The position numbers and the translations under genes are program-made. DNA of 64,000 bases from Ruegeria lacuscaerulensis. GTDB taxonomy: Bacteria > Pseudomonadota > Alphaproteobacteria > Rhodobacterales > Rhodobacteraceae. Of this stretch, positions 8,861 through 17,638 are shown piece by piece. The first letter of the stretch is position 1. Each line of letters begins with the position of its first letter. The notes beneath the pieces are model-generated. The model saw nothing but the letters and a program-made list of their open reading frames with translations, was not told where the DNA came from and made no database searches. The stretch covers positions 35,043-99,042 of the forward strand of contig NZ_WPZL01000015.1 of assembly GCF_013031245.1 (NCBI RefSeq), given 5' to 3'.

Positions 8861-9481
8861 ATGCCCCGCGCCTTTTCAGAACTGACTTTCACCCCTACCG
8901 TTCGCGCCCATCAGGAGCGGATGGGGTCCGCGAAAACCTACGCAAAGTTCATTGAGGGTGGCCCGCAACAGGGGCATGAGATCGGTGACGCCGAAAAGGC
9001 TTTCATCGAGGCGCGGGACGGGTTTTATCAATCCACCGTCTCGGAAACCGGCTGGCCCTACGTCCAATATCGCGGCGGGCCGGTGGGATTTCTCAAAGTA
9101 CTTGGACCGCAGACAATCGGATACGCCGATTTCTCGGGTAACAGGCAATACATCTCGCGCGGAAACTTAGACGGCAATGACCGGATCGCCATGATCCTGA
9201 TGGATTATGCCAACCAGCGGCGTTTGAAAATACTGGGCCGGGTGGAATTCACGGAAGGCGAGGCAGCGGCAACCGATCTATATCCCGACGGCGCAGAGGC
9301 CCCCGCCGAACGCGCTGTTGTCATCCGGGTCGAAGGGCTGGATTGGAACTGCCCGCGCCATATCACGCCGCGATTTACCGAGGCCGAATTGCGCCCCCAT
9401 CTGAACACTTTGGGCCAGCAACTGGCGCAGTTGCAACTCGAGAACGAAAAACTGAAACAGCAATTGTCACAACTGTCCTGA
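8861..9481 (+). CDS. Pyridoxamine 5'-phosphate oxidase-like flavin split-barrel protein
   Basis: 206 residues. The split-barrel core (about 40-150) has the family run TVSETGWPYVQYRGGPVGFL and a conserved GNRQYISRGNL. Members bind FMN or F420 and include oxidases of unknown substrate. The last 25 residues (LNTLGQQLAQLQLENEKLKQ and after) form a leucine/glutamine-rich coiled coil that suggests dimerisation or a partner. It is second in the short operon after the DUF1348 gene. It is not the biosynthetic PdxH, which is a different subfamily. Confidence 0.82.
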   Translation: MPRAFSELTFTPTVRAHQERMGSAKTYAKFIEGGPQQGHEIGDAEKAFIEARDGFYQSTVSETGWPYVQYRGGPVGFLKVLGPQTIGYADFSGNRQYISRGNLDGNDRIAMILMDYANQRRLKILGRVEFTEGEAAATDLYPDGAEAPAERAVVIRVEGLDWNCPRHITPRFTEAELRPHLNTLGQQLAQLQLENEKLKQQLSQLS

Positions 9482-9532
9482 ACCCGGCACGCCGGAACAG
9501 GAAGGGGCGTCTTAAAACAAGGAACCGTTCCG

Positions 9533-9694
9533 ATGCTGCGTTCTGCGTTGAATTTTGTAAGCCTTTGTCTCTTTGGCTTTACGCTGCTTACGGCATCCCT
9601 GATGCTGGCCTTTTTTGCCTCGCCCGAGGCCGTGCGTACGCAACCGCCTGCGTTGTATGACTCGCTTTTGCTGGAACTGCTTTCGAACAGGTAA
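9533..9694 (+). CDS. 53-residue single-pass membrane peptide upstream of copA
   Basis: A short gene starting ATG at 9533 with an AAGGA site nine bases upstream and ending TAA at 9692-9694. The product has one clear hydrophobic helix (about residues 8-29, FVSLCLFGFTLLTASLMLAF) followed by a short polar tail. It stands alone between the split-barrel gene and copA, about 110 bp before copA, and it lies upstream of the CueR box, so it has its own promoter or continues from the previous operon. No known family is recognised. Confidence 0.5.
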   Translation: MLRSALNFVSLCLFGFTLLTASLMLAFFASPEAVRTQPPALYDSLLLELLSNR

Positions 9695-9750
9695 CCCAAT
9701 TTGCCGTCGCGCCACCGGCGTTAGCAATTCGCAAAAAAATTCCGACACCC

Positions 9751-9774
9751 CTTGACCTTCCCGTGACTGGAACC
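9751..9774 (+). promoter_or_regulatory. CueR-type operator/promoter of copA
   Basis: The segment contains TTGACC as a -35 element followed by GACCTTCCCGTGACTGGAAC, which closely resembles the E. coli copA CueR site (ACCTTCC...GGAA dyad with an over-long spacer). It lies about 30-50 bp upstream of the copA start, and a CueR gene overlaps the end of copA, so copper-induced activation is strongly suggested. Confidence 0.75.
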
Positions 9775-9803
9775 CTCATCTGAAGGGCAAAGAACAGTTT
9801 AGG

Positions 9804-12293
9804 ATGAGTCGGATGGCCGCGCCGCAGACAACTCAGTTGAAAATCTCGGGCATGGGATGTGCCTCGTGTGTGGGACGTGTGGAAACTGCCTTGCGCGACG
9901 TACCGGGGGTTTCTGATGCGTCCGTCAACTTTGCGACGGAAACTGCACAGGTCACTCATGACGGACCGGTTAGCGCGCTGACGGATGCCTTGACCATGGC
10001 CGGCTATCCGGCGGCGACCCGGCAATCGACCCTAAAAATCGGCGGGATGAACTGCGCATCGTGCGTGGCCAAGATCGAACGGGCATTGACTGCGGATCCG
10101 GCCGTCGTTGATGCACAGGTCAACCTGGCGACCGAAAGCGCCCAAGTTACCTATATCGACGGTGCGACCGATCCACGGACCTTGGCGCAACTGTCTGAGG
10201 ATGCCGGATATCCGGCCCGCGTTGCCCAGGCCGCAAACGATGGTCAGACCGATGCAGCCAAATCCGAAGAGGCAAAGGCTCTGACCCGCTCCACTGTGTT
10301 TGCCGCAGTCCTGGCCCTACCGGTGTTCGTACTGGAGATGGGCGGCCATATGATCCCCGCCTTTCACCATTGGGTGCAGGCGACCCTTGGCACTCAGACC
10401 AGCCATCTGATCCAGTTCGCGCTGACGTCGGTTCTTTTGATAGGGCCGGGTCGGGTCTTCTACGCCAAGGGCATCCCGTCCCTGCTGCGCGGATCACCGG
10501 ATATGAATGCACTGGTCGCTTTGGGAACCGGAGCGGCCTACCTGTTCTCGGTCACCGCCACGTTCACACCACAGGTTCTGCCTCAGGGCAGTGCCAATGT
10601 GTATTTCGAGGCCGCCTCGGTCATCGTTGTGCTCATTCTGCTGGGCCGCGTGATGGAGGCGCGGGCCAAGGGGCGAACCGGGGCCGCGATCCGCAAGCTG
10701 GTCGGGTTGCAACCCAAGACGGCTCGCGTCGAGCTGGACGGCACCTTCATTGACCGCGCGATTGCGGACATCACGGTGGGGGACATCCTGCAAATCCGCC
10801 CGGGAGAGCGCGTGCCGGTGGATGCCGAAGTGCTTGAGGGCACCTCCTACGTGGATGAAAGCATGATCACAGGCGAACCTGTTCCTGTGGGCAAATCACC
10901 TGCCGATCAGGTCGTCGGCGGCACCGTCAACGGCACCGGCGCATTGCGGGTTCGCGCCACGCGGGTCGGGGCCGACACGGTGCTGGCGCAGGTCATTCAT
11001 ATGGTGGAACAGGCGCAGGGGGCCAAGCTGCCGATACAGGGCCTCGTCGACCGGATCACTGCGTGGTTCGTACCTGCTGTGATTGCCGTGTCGCTGCTGA
11101 CGATTGCCGTTTGGCTTATCTTTGGCCCTGCACCAGCCCTCCCGATGGCGTTGGTCACCGGGGTCTCGGTCCTGATCATCGCATGCCCTTGCGCCATGGG
11201 TCTGGCGACGCCGACCTCGATCATGGTGGGCACAGGACGTGCGGCGGAACTGGGTGTTCTGTTCCGCAAGGGTGACGCGCTGCAGCAGTTGCAACAGGCC
11301 AGGGTCGTTGCGCTGGACAAGACAGGAACGCTGACGATGGGGCGACCCGAGTTGGAGAACGTCACCACCGCAAACGGCTTTGACCGCGCCGACGTTCTGC
11401 GTCTGGCGGCAGCGGTCGAGGCGCGGTCCGAACATCCGATTGCCAGCGCGATTACCCGCGCGGGCCCTGCAGAGTTGCCTGCACTTTCGGAATTTGAGTC
11501 ATTCACAGGTCTTGGGGTTCGGGCCGTGATCGAAGATCGCAGCGTGCTGATCGGCTCGCCCAGGTTGATGGCGCAGAACGGTGTGGACCTGACCGATCTG
11601 AAACCCGAAGCTGACCAGCGCGCAACAGAAGGTGCGACACCACTATTTATCGCCATTGACGGTCAGGCGGCGGCGATGCTTGCGGTCTCTGATCCCGTCA
11701 AACCCGGCACTGCGCAGGCGCTGGGACGGTTGCACGACATGGGTCTGACACTTGCAATGGTCACCGGAGACAACGCGCGCACGGCGCAGGCGCTGGCCGA
11801 CAAGCTGGGCATCGACCATGTCACGGCAGAGGTTCTGCCAGACGGCAAGCTGGCCGCAATCAACGCCTTGCGCGACCAGTTCGGCACGCTGGCCTTTGTC
11901 GGTGATGGCATCAACGACGCCCCGGCGCTGGCGGCAGCGGATATCGGAGTGGCCATCGGCACCGGCACCGATGTGGCGATTGAAACAGCAGATGTGGTGC
12001 TGATGTCCGGCGATCTGCGCGGCGTGACCAACGCGGTTGAGATCAGCCGCCGGACCATGCGCAATATCCGGCAGAACCTCGGCTGGGCATTTGGCTACAA
12101 CATCCTGCTGATCCCTGTGGCCGCCGGTGTTCTGTACCCGTTCAGCGGCCATCTTCTGTCCCCTGCCCTTGCCGCGGGGGCAATGGCATTGTCGAGTGTT
12201 TTCGTCGTCTCGAACGCGCTGCGCCTGCGTCGGGTTCGGGCCAGCTTGCCGGAAAGCGCTCAGGACCACTCAACCCAATCGGTGACGTCATGA
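9804..12293 (+). CDS. copA: Copper-exporting P1B-type ATPase
   Basis: 829 residues. Two N-terminal heavy-metal-associated domains carry GMGCASC (Cys19, Cys22) and GMNCASC (Cys84, Cys87). The membrane core has the Cu(I)-selective CPC motif (Cys461-Pro-Cys463), the P-domain has DKTGT with phosphorylated Asp505, and GDGINDAP marks the hinge. It pumps Cu(I) from cytoplasm to periplasm. A CueR-like box lies just upstream, and its TGA overlaps the ATG of a CueR-type regulator, so the regulator and pump are co-transcribed and copper-inducible. Confidence 0.96.
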   Translation: MSRMAAPQTTQLKISGMGCASCVGRVETALRDVPGVSDASVNFATETAQVTHDGPVSALTDALTMAGYPAATRQSTLKIGGMNCASCVAKIERALTADPAVVDAQVNLATESAQVTYIDGATDPRTLAQLSEDAGYPARVAQAANDGQTDAAKSEEAKALTRSTVFAAVLALPVFVLEMGGHMIPAFHHWVQATLGTQTSHLIQFALTSVLLIGPGRVFYAKGIPSLLRGSPDMNALVALGTGAAYLFSVTATFTPQVLPQGSANVYFEAASVIVVLILLGRVMEARAKGRTGAAIRKLVGLQPKTARVELDGTFIDRAIADITVGDILQIRPGERVPVDAEVLEGTSYVDESMITGEPVPVGKSPADQVVGGTVNGTGALRVRATRVGADTVLAQVIHMVEQAQGAKLPIQGLVDRITAWFVPAVIAVSLLTIAVWLIFGPAPALPMALVTGVSVLIIACPCAMGLATPTSIMVGTGRAAELGVLFRKGDALQQLQQARVVALDKTGTLTMGRPELENVTTANGFDRADVLRLAAAVEARSEHPIASAITRAGPAELPALSEFESFTGLGVRAVIEDRSVLIGSPRLMAQNGVDLTDLKPEADQRATEGATPLFIAIDGQAAAMLAVSDPVKPGTAQALGRLHDMGLTLAMVTGDNARTAQALADKLGIDHVTAEVLPDGKLAAINALRDQFGTLAFVGDGINDAPALAAADIGVAIGTGTDVAIETADVVLMSGDLRGVTNAVEISRRTMRNIRQNLGWAFGYNILLIPVAAGVLYPFSGHLLSPALAAGAMALSSVFVVSNALRLRRVRASLPESAQDHSTQSVTS

Positions 12294-12679
12294 ATATCGG
12301 AGATGTGGCAACCCAGACCGGCCTGCCGGCCAAAACGATCCGGTACTACGAAGATATCGATCTGATAAAACCGCTGCGAGACGACAACGGCTATCGCAGG
12401 TTCCGCGATCAGGACGTGCACAAGCTGAACTTTCTGGGCCGCGCCCGTGCACTGGGGTTCACCATCGAGGATTGCCGGACACTGCTGGCCCTGTACGAGG
12501 ACGAAACCCGCGCCAGCGCCGATGTCAAAAAGGTAGCACGGGCGCACATGGTGCAGATCGAAGCCAAAATCGCCGACCTGAATGCAATGCGCGACACGCT
12601 CGGCCATCTGATCGATGCCTGCGCCGGGGATGACCGGCCAGATTGTCCGATCCTGCAGGATTTGGGCGGCAAGGCCTAA
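12290..12679 (+). CDS. cueR: Cu(I)-responsive MerR-family activator
   Basis: 129 residues. MerR-type winged helix at 1-70, a long dimerisation helix, and a C-terminal metal loop ACAGDDRPDCPI with Cys111 and Cys119, the same spacing as the CueR copper ligands. A serine in RASADV (Ser76) corresponds to the residue that marks sensors of monovalent metal. The start ATG overlaps the copA stop. It should bind the box at 9751-9774 and switch on copA when copper rises. Confidence 0.93.
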   Translation: MNIGDVATQTGLPAKTIRYYEDIDLIKPLRDDNGYRRFRDQDVHKLNFLGRARALGFTIEDCRTLLALYEDETRASADVKKVARAHMVQIEAKIADLNAMRDTLGHLIDACAGDDRPDCPILQDLGGKA

Positions 12680-12776
12680 CGCGGGGTTGCCCTTTGGGCG
12701 CAGCTTTGCTTTGTCTCTGCCTAACATTCCGGCCTGCTGAACTAAATGGGTACCGGACAGCAGAGAGGATCATCAA

Positions 12777-13649
12777 ATGGCAAAAATTTCGTTTCTGGGT
12801 CTGGGCGTGATGGGCTATCCCATGGCCGGTCACCTGCAGGCTGCAGGTCATGACGTCACCGTTTACAATCGCACTGCGTCAAAGGCCGAAGCCTGGGTCG
12901 CCCAGCATGGCGGGGCGATGGCGGAAACGCCGAACGCGGCTGCACAAGGGGCCGAGTTCGTCATGTCCTGCGTCGGCAATGACGACGACCTGCGCATGGT
13001 CTGCACAGGTGCGGATGGCGCGTTTCACGGCATGGCAGAGGGTGCGATCTTTGTCGATCACACCACCGTTTCGGATAAGGTGACACGCGAACTCTATGAG
13101 GCCGGTAAATCCCAGGGGATCGCTTTTGTGGACGCCCCGATCTCGGGCGGGCAGGCCGGGGCCGAGAATGGCGTTCTGTCGATCATGTGCGGCGGGGATC
13201 AGGCGGCCTATGACGCGGCAGAGCCGATTATGCAGGTTTACTCCAAAATCTGCCGCCGCATCGGAGACAGCGGCGCTGGGCAATTGACAAAGATGTGCAA
13301 CCAGATCGCCATTGCCGGTCTGGTTCAGGCCCTCAGCGAAGCGCTGCATTTCGCCGAAAAGGCGGGGCTGGATGGCCGCTCGGTTGTCGAGGTGATCAGC
13401 CAGGGTGCAGCCGGTAGCTGGCAAATGGTGAACCGGCATGAGACCATGCTGGACGATCACTTCGAGCACGGGTTCGCAGTCGACTGGATGCGCAAGGATC
13501 TTGGAATTTGCCTGAACACAGCCAATGAAACCGGTGCCTCGCTGCCGGTGACCGCACTGGTCGATCAGTTCTACAAGGACGTGCAGAAACTGGGCGGAGG
13601 GCGCTGGGATACGTCCTCGCTAATCAAACGGCTGCAGGCGCTTGACTGA
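12777..13649 (+). CDS. NAD(P)-dependent 3-hydroxyisobutyrate-dehydrogenase-family oxidoreductase
   Basis: 290 residues, the normal length for beta-hydroxyacid dehydrogenases. The N-terminal nucleotide motif is FLGLGVMGYPMAGHL (residues 6-20), the substrate loop is DAPISGGQAGAENG (119-132), and the catalytic lysine is Lys172 in GAGQLTKMCNQ. It oxidises a 3-hydroxyacid or reduces the corresponding semialdehyde, with NAD(P). An AGAGAGGA site lies upstream. Only three bases separate it from the kinase-aminotransferase fusion, so the two probably act on the same small hydroxylated compound. Confidence 0.9.
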   Translation: MAKISFLGLGVMGYPMAGHLQAAGHDVTVYNRTASKAEAWVAQHGGAMAETPNAAAQGAEFVMSCVGNDDDLRMVCTGADGAFHGMAEGAIFVDHTTVSDKVTRELYEAGKSQGIAFVDAPISGGQAGAENGVLSIMCGGDQAAYDAAEPIMQVYSKICRRIGDSGAGQLTKMCNQIAIAGLVQALSEALHFAEKAGLDGRSVVEVISQGAAGSWQMVNRHETMLDDHFEHGFAVDWMRKDLGICLNTANETGASLPVTALVDQFYKDVQKLGGGRWDTSSLIKRLQALD

Positions 13650-13652
13650 AGG

Positions 13653-16600
13653 ATGGCCGCGAACGTGACCGAGATGACGGAATACTGGGCGCGCGCCCTA
13701 CGCTCCCATTGGGGTCTTGAGGCCAAACTGACCCGGCTGGATGGCGAATACGACCTGAATTTTCTGGTTCGGGCCACCAATGGTCAGGACTACGTCCTGA
13801 AAGTCATGCGCGCCGGGTGCGAGGCGGAGTTTGTGGACCTCCAAGTCAAGGCGTTGGAGCATATTGCTTCTGAGGCCCCGGGACTGCCGTTTCCAAAAGT
13901 GTTCCCGGACATAAATGGTGCATTACTGCTGGAGATCGCCGATCCGCAGGGACAACCTCGTCTGGCTTGGCTACTCGAATGCCTGCCGGGGCAGTGCTAT
14001 GCCAAGGCCGCGCCGAAATCCGAGGAACTGATCCTGAAACTGGGGCGGGTTCTGGGGGCAACTGACCGGGCGTTGGAGCGGTTCGCCCATAACGGGCTGC
14101 ACCGGGTGAAATTCAAATGGGACCTGACGCAGGCTGCATGGATATCGGACAGGCTGGAGGCCATCACCGACCCCGCGCGACGCGCCTTGTTGTCGGGCAT
14201 ATGCGCCGGTTTCGGTGCGATCTCGGACAAGTTGTCGGGGCTACCGCAGCAGGCCATCCACAACGACGCAAATGACTACAACATTCTGGTCGAAGGCGAG
14301 ATAGGTCAACGCCAGAGCATATCCGGCGTGATAGATCTGGGTGATATGTGCGCCGCGCCGCGCGTCTGCGATCTGGCGATTGCCGGGGCCTATGTCGTTC
14401 TGGACCACCCCAAACCTGAACGCGCGCTTGCCGCCCTGGTGCGTGGCTACCACGCCGCCAACCGACTGCGCGCTGACGAGGTCGATCTGATCTGGCCGCT
14501 GCTGCGGATACGGCTTGCCGTGTCCGTTGTGAACTCGACCCTGATGGCGGCTGAAAGCCCCGACGATCCATATGTGACCATCAGTCAGGCCCCCGCCTGG
14601 CGGTTCCTCGAAAATCAGGCCGTCAATGGCGGCCTGATGTCCGCTCGCCTGCGGGCCGCCTGCGGGCTGCCGGTCACGGATGGGGCTGAACGTATTCACG
14701 CCTATCTCACTGAACATCGCGGCCAGTTCGCGCAGATGTTCGGGCAAGACCTGAACGATGTGCCAATGGGTTCGCTTTCCGTCGAAAACTCGACCTGGCC
14801 GCAGAACCCGTTCCACATGCCGCTGGACGAAGCCGCCCGGGTGGGTGAAGAATTCGGAGAAGGCCTTTGGCTGGGCTATTACAACGAACCCCGCTTGATC
14901 TATGCAGAACCGGGGTTCCGCAAGGGGCCGTGGAAGGCTTCGGACAGACGCACTGTGCATCTGGCGGTGGATGTGTTCGCCCCGTCGGGCACGGTGCTGC
15001 ACGCGCCGATGAGCGGTCGGGTCGAGGCGGTCGAGAACCGCGAGGCGCATCTGGACTATGGTGGCGTCGTAATCCTGCACCACGAAACACCCGAGGGTGA
15101 TCCCTTCTATACGCTCTACGGTCATCTGGACCCCGAAGTATGTGATCGGCTGAAACCGGGCGACCCAGTGGCACAGGGTGCGGCATTCGCCCGGCTGGGG
15201 GATGCCACGCAGAATGGCGGTTGGGCTCCACACGTGCATTTCCAACTGGCCCTGACCACCGACGGGATGCAAACCGACTGGCCCGGCGTCGGCGACCCGG
15301 ATGAGATGGAGCTGTGGCACGCCGTCTGCCCCAACCCGGCGGCACTGCTGAACCTGCCGGACGACAAAGTTTACTATCGCCCAACGGACAAACAGGCGAT
15401 CCTGCGGGGACGGCACGACCATTTCGGCGGCAACCTGTCGCTGACCTATGACGATCCGGTCATGCTGGTGCGGGGTTGGAAACATCACCTGTTCGACGAA
15501 TGGGGCCGCCCCTATCTGGACGCCTATAACAACGTCCCGCATGTGGGCCATGCACACCCGCGCATTCAGGCGGTGGCGACGGATCAATTGAAGCGGATGA
15601 ACTCGAACACCCGCTATCTGCACCCGGCACAGACAGCGTTTGCAGATAAGGTGCTGTCCAAGCTGCCAGATCATTTCGAGGTCTGCTTCTTCGTCAATTC
15701 AGGCACCGAAGCCAACGAACTGGCACTGCGACTGGCGCGTGCCCATACCGGGGCCAAGGGGATCGTGACGCCGGATCACGGCTATCACGGAAACACAAAC
15801 GCCGCCGTGGCAATCTCGGCTTACAAGTTCAACAAGCCGGGTGGCGTTGGACAGGCCGACTGGGTTGAACTGGTCGAGGTCGCGGACGATTATCGCGGAT
15901 CATTCAAACGCGACGATGCGGATCGTGCCCAAAAGTTCGCCGCCCTTGTAGACCCGGCAATTGCGGCGTTGCAGGAGAAGGGTCACGGGGTTGCGGGCTT
16001 TATCGCCGAAACCTTCCCCTCGGTCGGTGGTCAGATCATTCCGCCCAAAGGCTATCTACCGGCGGTTTACGAGAAAATCCGCGCTGCGGGCGGCGTTTGC
16101 ATCGCAGATGAGGTGCAAACGGGTCTGGGCCGTCTGGGTGACTACTATTTCGGCTTCGAACATCAGGGCGCACTGCCGGATATCGTTGTCATGGGCAAAC
16201 CTATCGGTAACGGCCATCCCTTGGGCGTGCTGGTCACGACCAAAGCAATTGCCGACAGCTTCAACAACGGGATCGAGTTCTTTTCGACCTTCGGTGGTTC
16301 AACCCTGTCCTGCCGCATCGGCAAAGAGGTTCTGGACATCGTCGATGACGAAAAACTTCAGAAGAATGCCCGTGAGATGGGCGCGCGCCTGATGAATGGG
16401 CTGCGCCAGATCGAAAGCGATTTCGGCTGTGTCGGTGATGTTCGCGGGATGGGCCTTTTCCTGGGGGTGGAACTGATCAACCCCGACGGCTCGGAAGGCA
16501 CCGAGATCTGCCAATACGTCAAGAACCGGATGCGGGATCACCGCATCCTGATCGGCAGCGAAGGGCCAAAGGACAATATCCTGAAAATCCGCCCGCCCCT

Positions 16601-16730
16601 GACCATCAATGCAGAGGATGTGGACATGATCCTTTGGGCACTGCGCGACGTTCTTTCGGAAATCGGCGATTATGCCCCCGCCCCGGTCTGCGACCATGAT
16701 CATCACCACGCAGGTTGCGGGTGCTGCTGA
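13653..16730 (+). CDS. Trifunctional fusion: APH-type kinase, M23-like domain, class III PLP aminotransferase/phospho-lyase
   Basis: 1025 residues in three parts. Residues about 1-330 are an aminoglycoside-phosphotransferase/choline-kinase-like fold with the catalytic loop HNDANDYN (His203, Asp205) and a later VIDLGDM. Residues about 400-560 match the M23/LytM barrel with both metal motifs intact: HLAVD (His436, Asp440) and HVH (His527, His529). Residues about 590-1010 are a class III aminotransferase with the PLP lysine at Lys849 (MGKPIGNG). In animals the kinase and aminotransferase halves are separate enzymes that phosphorylate hydroxylysine or ethanolamine-type compounds and then eliminate phosphate. 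The tail is Cys/His rich (CDHDHHHAGCGCC), a possible metal site. Follows the dehydrogenase gene in one operon. Substrate unknown. Confidence 0.88.
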   Translation: MAANVTEMTEYWARALRSHWGLEAKLTRLDGEYDLNFLVRATNGQDYVLKVMRAGCEAEFVDLQVKALEHIASEAPGLPFPKVFPDINGALLLEIADPQGQPRLAWLLECLPGQCYAKAAPKSEELILKLGRVLGATDRALERFAHNGLHRVKFKWDLTQAAWISDRLEAITDPARRALLSGICAGFGAISDKLSGLPQQAIHNDANDYNILVEGEIGQRQSISGVIDLGDMCAAPRVCDLAIAGAYVVLDHPKPERALAALVRGYHAANRLRADEVDLIWPLLRIRLAVSVVNSTLMAAESPDDPYVTISQAPAWRFLENQAVNGGLMSARLRAACGLPVTDGAERIHAYLTEHRGQFAQMFGQDLNDVPMGSLSVENSTWPQNPFHMPLDEAARVGEEFGEGLWLGYYNEPRLIYAEPGFRKGPWKASDRRTVHLAVDVFAPSGTVLHAPMSGRVEAVENREAHLDYGGVVILHHETPEGDPFYTLYGHLDPEVCDRLKPGDPVAQGAAFARLGDATQNGGWAPHVHFQLALTTDGMQTDWPGVGDPDEMELWHAVCPNPAALLNLPDDKVYYRPTDKQAILRGRHDHFGGNLSLTYDDPVMLVRGWKHHLFDEWGRPYLDAYNNVPHVGHAHPRIQAVATDQLKRMNSNTRYLHPAQTAFADKVLSKLPDHFEVCFFVNSGTEANELALRLARAHTGAKGIVTPDHGYHGNTNAAVAISAYKFNKPGGVGQADWVELVEVADDYRGSFKRDDADRAQKFAALVDPAIAALQEKGHGVAGFIAETFPSVGGQIIPPKGYLPAVYEKIRAAGGVCIADEVQTGLGRLGDYYFGFEHQGALPDIVVMGKPIGNGHPLGVLVTTKAIADSFNNGIEFFSTFGGSTLSCRIGKEVLDIVDDEKLQKNAREMGARLMNGLRQIESDFGCVGDVRGMGLFLGVELINPDGSEGTEICQYVKNRMRDHRILIGSEGPKDNILKIRPPLTINAEDVDMILWALRDVLSEIGDYAPAPVCDHDHHHAGCGCC

Positions 16731-16735
16731 AAAAT

Positions 16736-16760
16736 GACCCCGGCACGTTTTGCCGGGGTC
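16736..16760. terminator. Hairpin terminator between convergent genes
   Basis: GACCCCGGCA (16736-16745) and TGCCGGGGTC (16751-16760) form a perfect 10-bp stem with a 5-base loop, six bases after the fusion gene's stop. It also lies just past the stop of the leftward Cys-rich gene, so it may serve both strands; AAAA precedes it, giving a short U-run on the minus strand. Confidence 0.7.
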
Positions 16761-16773
16761 GCGCCAATGCCGA

Positions 16774-17250
16774 TTAATGCAGCATGGCCGAGGGGGTCTC
16801 GTGACCGGTGTTCGGTATCGGTATCGCCGCTGTCATGCGCCGCAGTGCCAGCCCGAGTTCTTCGGACAACGACGTCAGTGCAGGCGCAAAATCCGGGCGT
16901 ACAATCAGCGTGGCCATCATCATCGCATCTTCCCGTGCTCCTTCGGACGCCGCCGCGATCATCTGGGCAAAGCAATTCTCATCCGCACCAAGGCATGAAC
17001 ATCCCAATCCGTGACGGATCAGAGGACGCCGCCCGTAATTGGCGCAAAGAGAACATAGCCGATCAAGGGTCAACATCGCGGCGCGTCCGCAATCCACGCC
17101 CAGCGCAACTTTGAAATCACTGGCGGCATCCGCGCGTCCGCTCGCACCGTCGCCCCAAAGGCGCAGGTACATCACTGCGCCGGCTTCGATGGGGGTCAGG
17201 TCGGACAGCCGGCCAACTGCCGTCCCGCCGCGTGTGGAATGGGAACTCAT
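16774..17250 (-). CDS. Cys-rich hypothetical protein co-transcribed with hemP
   Basis: 158 residues, family not recognised with certainty. The middle has a cysteine cluster (Cys54, Cys66, Cys69, Cys84, Cys86, Cys93) around RLCSLCANYGRRPLIRHG; this could be a metal or Fe-S/heme site but no known spacing is matched. The rest is helical, without signal peptide or membrane segment. Its ATG overlaps the TGA of hemP, so the two are translationally coupled, and the only visible promoter region is the one before hemP, which carries an iron-box-like repeat. A role in iron/heme handling is inferred from that. Confidence 0.7.
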   Translation of the reverse strand: MSSHSTRGGTAVGRLSDLTPIEAGAVMYLRLWGDGASGRADAASDFKVALGVDCGRAAMLTLDRLCSLCANYGRRPLIRHGLGCSCLGADENCFAQMIAAASEGAREDAMMMATLIVRPDFAPALTSLSEELGLALRRMTAAIPIPNTGHETPSAMLH

Positions 17251-17414
17251 TTCGTCAGGATCAACTTGCCGGCGCGGGTGATGCGCAAGGTATAAAGCTG
17301 ATCGCCCAGTTGGATATGGGCAAGGTTTCCGCCCTTGGTCAGTTCTTCGGCTTTATGAGCCGGAAGCATGGACACCGCATAGGACTGGCTGGGATTAGGG
17401 TTCTGCATATTCAT
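17247..17414 (-). CDS. hemP: Hemin uptake protein HemP
   Basis: 55 residues. The second half reads IQLGDQLYTLRITRAGKLIL followed by TK, the HemP signature (small protein ending in a TRxGKLILTK tail) found beside heme and iron uptake genes. The start is the ATG at 17412-17414; a second in-frame ATG follows two codons later. The TGA overlaps the start of the downstream Cys-rich gene. A CTGA-N9-TCAG inverted repeat lies about 105 bp upstream and predicts iron-dependent control. HemP is needed for full expression of heme receptors in some bacteria, but its mechanism is not settled. Confidence 0.88.
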   Translation of the reverse strand: MNMQNPNPSQSYAVSMLPAHKAEELTKGGNLAHIQLGDQLYTLRITRAGKLILTK

Positions 17415-17517
17415 CAGGACAACTCCAGGGATTCACGGGCGAAAGGCCTTAATCTGTTCGCGTTTTCGACGATCTGGCTGACCCGGATGTGGGTTGGCTG
17501 ATTGCTCTCCAGTTAAT

Positions 17518-17534
17518 CTGATTATTTTAGTCAG
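17518..17534. promoter_or_regulatory. Iron-responsive inverted repeat (Iron-Rhodo/RirA-like box)
   Basis: CTGATTATTTTAGTCAG is a CTGA-N9-TCAG dyad and contains TGA-N9-TCA, the pattern described for Rrf2-family iron regulators (RirA boxes, Iron-Rhodo box) in alphaproteobacteria. It lies between divergent hemP and the HAD phosphatase gene. The location before hemP makes an iron switch likely. Confidence 0.65.
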
Positions 17535-17638
17535 GTAAGTCAAGTCTCGTTTTGGCTAAATCCCGGCAGTAGCATGATTGCGCCGGTATCACAGGCGGGC
17601 TAGGTCTTGCGCAGAAACCGACACTGACGAGGAAGCCG

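Noticed and set aside
14241..15674. 477-residue minus-strand frame inside the trifunctional gene
   Set aside because: Shadow of a gene with three intact catalytic domains.
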